Shown one piece after another: positions 61,819 through 64,000 of a stretch of 64,000 nucleotides of DNA. Position numbers and translations under genes: made by a program. The number at the start of each line of letters is the position of its first letter. The first letter of the stretch is position 1. The notes under the pieces were generated by a model. It made no database searches. It worked only from the letters and a program-made list of their open reading frames with translations, and was not told the DNA's origin. Source of the DNA: QKMZ01 sp012965515 (GTDB lineage Bacteria; Cyanobacteriota; Vampirovibrionia; Obscuribacterales; Obscuribacteraceae); contig CALFMP010000026.1 in the NCBI GenBank assembly GCA_937879965.1, positions 62,001 to 126,000 of the forward strand, given 5' to 3'.

Positions 61819-63189
61819 TTAGGGCTCTGTCTGCTTCTCAGTAATAACTTCCAGTTTTACTTCAGCCGGTAATTTTGCCAGCAGAGCTTCGGTTTCTCGA
61901 ATGCTCGGGCTGCTTTCCGGCAGCAAACGTGTGCGCATATCAAGCGAGCGCCTGAGAAATTCTCGCGCTTTGTCCGGATCATTCTCTTTTGCATAAGCCT
62001 GCCCGACCTGGAAAAGTGACAGGGCAATGCTTGGATGTGGCTCGAAGACCAGATCTTGCATAAGCCTCAGGCACTCCTCCAGCTCTGCTGTGGTATTTTC
62101 GCCCTTTAGCAACCGAGCGTGAGCAAGTGTGCGTCTCGCCTTTACGTAGTCAGCGCCCTTGTTCTGTATTTTTGATTCGTAATAGTCGAGTGCTTGCTGA
62201 GCTAGTTTTTCTGCTTTGTCGTAGTTATTCTTCGAGACCATCAGTTGTGCATGAACCGTCAACATCTCCGGCAAGAGAAGCGTCAATCTCTTTTGAATGT
62301 CGGGATCTTTGACTATTTCGAAAGCTTGAAGCAGCTGCAGTTCTGCCTCCGGGGAGTTCTTGAGCATCTTGATTCGAGCTGCAAAATACAGTGCAAACGC
62401 GTCGTCAACGCCGCCTGTAGAAACAGTTTGCTTAATCCAACTGTCGGTTTTGTTACTCGAAGAGCTATCGCGGCTTGCCTCTATAGACTTCTGCAGGCGG
62501 GCCAGATATTTCTCGGCTTCTTCCGTGCGCTCCAGATCGATGCAAGCTTGAACCATACCAAGCAAAGTCGAAATGTATGCCGGTGTGTCTGATCTGCCGG
62601 ACGCATCTAGTTCATCGAGATTGCTGCCGAATAGTTCAAAACCACGAGAGAAATTGCCTAATTCCATGTAATTGCAAGCCAGACTGTTAGCCTGATAGGC
62701 ACGATTGTGGCGGTCATCGACTGAATTTCGATACAAGTATTCCGAATACTTGACGGCTGTTTTCAGGTCGCCTCTTCGAATCGCCATCACCTGCAATTGG
62801 CTGACTTTCATTGGCAGTTCATGCCCGCTGGTTTGCGGTTGCTTGCCCGAAAGTATCTGTTCAATCTCCTTGCTGATTCCGAGAGTCGCTAATTCTTCCG
62901 CTTTTTCCCAGAGTCCTTCTTCCTGGCAGCACGACGCAAAATTCGATTGCCAGATGGTTTTAACGGATGTTCTGGAAAGGGAAATCGCAAACGTTCCAAC
63001 CAGTGAACCCAGAAATGCCAAAGGAGCATTCAGGTGAAACAAGAACGTCAGTATGACGGTCATAACCGTCGCCATGACTAGGGCAAATCCGCCCTGCACA
63101 AACAGGATCAGTTTGATTGTCCGGCTGGTAGCGTTGCTTTTGGCGCGCGCCAGTTTAAAAGCATTAGCCTCCGCTGATTTTTCCGCCAT
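61819..63189 (-). CDS. TPR membrane protein
   Basis: 456 residues. Two membrane helices near the N-terminus (about 28-50 and 54-75) flank a short loop. From ~85 to ~440 there are many 34-residue TPR-like helix pairs, for example LATLGISKEIEQILSG, AYQANSLACNYMELGNFSRGF and ALSLFQVGQAYAKENDPDKAREFL. No catalytic motif. Likely a scaffold or assembly factor at the membrane. glmS lies just upstream on the same strand. Confidence 0.68.
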   Translation of the reverse strand: MAEKSAEANAFKLARAKSNATSRTIKLILFVQGGFALVMATVMTVILTFLFHLNAPLAFLGSLVGTFAISLSRTSVKTIWQSNFASCCQEEGLWEKAEELATLGISKEIEQILSGKQPQTSGHELPMKVSQLQVMAIRRGDLKTAVKYSEYLYRNSVDDRHNRAYQANSLACNYMELGNFSRGFELFGSNLDELDASGRSDTPAYISTLLGMVQACIDLERTEEAEKYLARLQKSIEASRDSSSSNKTDSWIKQTVSTGGVDDAFALYFAARIKMLKNSPEAELQLLQAFEIVKDPDIQKRLTLLLPEMLTVHAQLMVSKNNYDKAEKLAQQALDYYESKIQNKGADYVKARRTLAHARLLKGENTTAELEECLRLMQDLVFEPHPSIALSLFQVGQAYAKENDPDKAREFLRRSLDMRTRLLPESSPSIRETEALLAKLPAEVKLEVITEKQTEP

Positions 63190-63294
63190 AGGAAATGCTT
63201 CCTGTCTGAAATAGCCTCTTACTCAATATGCCCAGCCCCATGGACGATGCCCGAGAAGTGGCACCATACCGGCTTTGACAATCAGCTTCGATGA

Positions 63295-64000
63295 TTATTC
63301 GACAGTGACCGACTTGGCCAGGTTGCGAGGTTGGTCGACGTCTTTACCGAGGTAGTCGGCAATGAAATATGACATCAATTGCATCGGCACCACAGTCAAT
63401 AAGGGGCTGAAGAACTCATCCACCTGCGGAATGCTCAGCACCGTGTCGAAAGTTTTGGCGGCCTGCTCGTCTCCTTCGCAAGCAACGGCAATCATTTGAG
63501 CGTTGCGTGCTCTGGCTTCTTGAGCATTGGACAGTGTTTTTTCGTAAACGCTGCCCGGCACGATTACTGTTACGACCGGCACTTTCGAATCGAGAACGGC
63601 AATCGGTCCATGTTTCAGCTCGCCTGCTGCGTAGCCTGAAGCATGGATATAGCTAAGTTCTTTCAGTTTCAGCGCACCTTCCAGGGCGGTCGGATAGTTG
63701 AGTCCGCGACCTATGAACACAACGTCGTGTGCATCCGCATACTTGAGTGATGCCATGCGAATCTCATTTTCGCGAGCCAGAATTTGTTCCAGCAACGTGG
63801 GAATCGCATTCAGGTCGGACTTGAGCTTTTTGGCTTGTTCAGCCGATATAGCTCCACGCTTCTCAGCCAGGTAAATGCCCAGCAGATAGAACGAGGTCAA
63901 TTGCGCCAGATAAGTTTTGGTGGCAGCAACCGATACTTCGATACCACATTCGGTGACAATCAAGTTGGGAGTGATTTGCGCCAGGTGCGAATCCGGGCGG
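63295..64000 (-). CDS. glmS: Glutamine-fructose-6-phosphate aminotransferase, 3' part
   Basis: The C-terminal ~235 residues; the 5' part lies beyond the window (the frame stays open to 64000). GlmS makes glucosamine 6-phosphate for peptidoglycan and lipopolysaccharide. Visible are part of the first SIS domain (CGIEVSVAATKTYLAQL), the second SIS domain with VVFIGRGLNYPTALEGALKLKELSYIHASGYAAGELKHGPIAVLD, and the conserved C-terminus DQPRNLAKSVTVE. The final TVE is the highly conserved end of the family, so the gene is complete at this side. A TPR membrane protein gene follows. Confidence 0.95.
   Translation of the reverse strand, partial: RPDSHLAQITPNLIVTECGIEVSVAATKTYLAQLTSFYLLGIYLAEKRGAISAEQAKKLKSDLNAIPTLLEQILARENEIRMASLKYADAHDVVFIGRGLNYPTALEGALKLKELSYIHASGYAAGELKHGPIAVLDSKVPVVTVIVPGSVYEKTLSNAQEARARNAQMIAVACEGDEQAAKTFDTVLSIPQVDEFFSPLLTVVPMQLMSYFIADYLGKDVDQPRNLAKSVTVE

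Overview
The window reads as a chromosomal segment of a non-photosynthetic relative of Cyanobacteria, most likely the Melainabacteria/Vampirovibrionia lineage and possibly Obscuribacterales. This is an inference. It rests on a cyanobacterial/archaeal-type CobT, a LysA whose N-terminus resembles cyanobacterial LysA, the rplS-rbgA-rnhB order, many TPR, Ser/Thr-kinase and J-domain proteins, Tad-type pseudopilins, and the absence of any photosynthesis gene. No rRNA, tRNA, CRISPR array, transposase or prophage was recognised. Both edges cut genes: a zinc-ribbon protein at the left and glmS at the right.

Layout. 1-8.9 kb: cysteine-rich zinc-ribbon protein and macro-domain protein, then a minus-strand group lysA-cdaA-secreted protein, two proteins of unknown family, and yraN. 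9-15.3 kb: serS, a membrane protein, and a vitamin B6 island of a MocR/PdxR-type regulator, pdxS and pdxT, with candidate operators and dense palindromic repeats. 15.3-19.4 kb: a small toxin-antitoxin pair with a clear promoter-operator, a secreted HExxH protein, an unknown protein and a 1.1-kb gene-poor stretch. 19.4-28.4 kb: glycosyltransferase, DAHP synthase, membrane protein plus CobT, a GGDEF protein with a degenerate receiver, acyl-CoA dehydrogenase and a J-domain protein. 28.5-32.5 kb: rnhB, rbgA, rplS, nrdR and a second J-domain protein.

32.5-41.9 kb: a minus-strand Tad-like pseudopilin/von Willebrand operon, one member with a tail of about 80 prolines, divergent from a 1229-residue acidic/TPR membrane protein that is followed by an HTTM-domain pair. 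41.9-49.8 kb: a long minus-strand housekeeping run (coaBC, YtxH/DUF948 envelope proteins, RsuA/RluB-type pseudouridine synthase, RodZ-like protein, rimO, TPR protein). 50-55.3 kb: metG, a UbiA-family prenyltransferase, a GNAT enzyme and a cytochrome P450/TetR pair preceded by a 32-bp palindrome. 55.3-64 kb: an NlpC/P60-like enzyme with a long Tyr/Arg/Gly/Asp repeat region, two tandem membrane Ser/Thr kinases, a leucine-rich-repeat protein, a zinc-ribbon membrane protein, a TPR membrane protein and glmS.

A family of short palindromes with different stems but a shared CCCCTAC end is scattered through the intergenic spaces. The observations I rate highest are this repeat family, the recurring ATTGGCTGG motif at the pdx locus, the palindromic operators at the toxin-antitoxin and P450 promoters, a 25-codon ORF with a near-perfect Shine-Dalgarno upstream of the DAHP synthase, a nested hairpin downstream of cobT, and the low-complexity surface proteins. 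Everything here was read by eye; no alignment, folding or database search was run.
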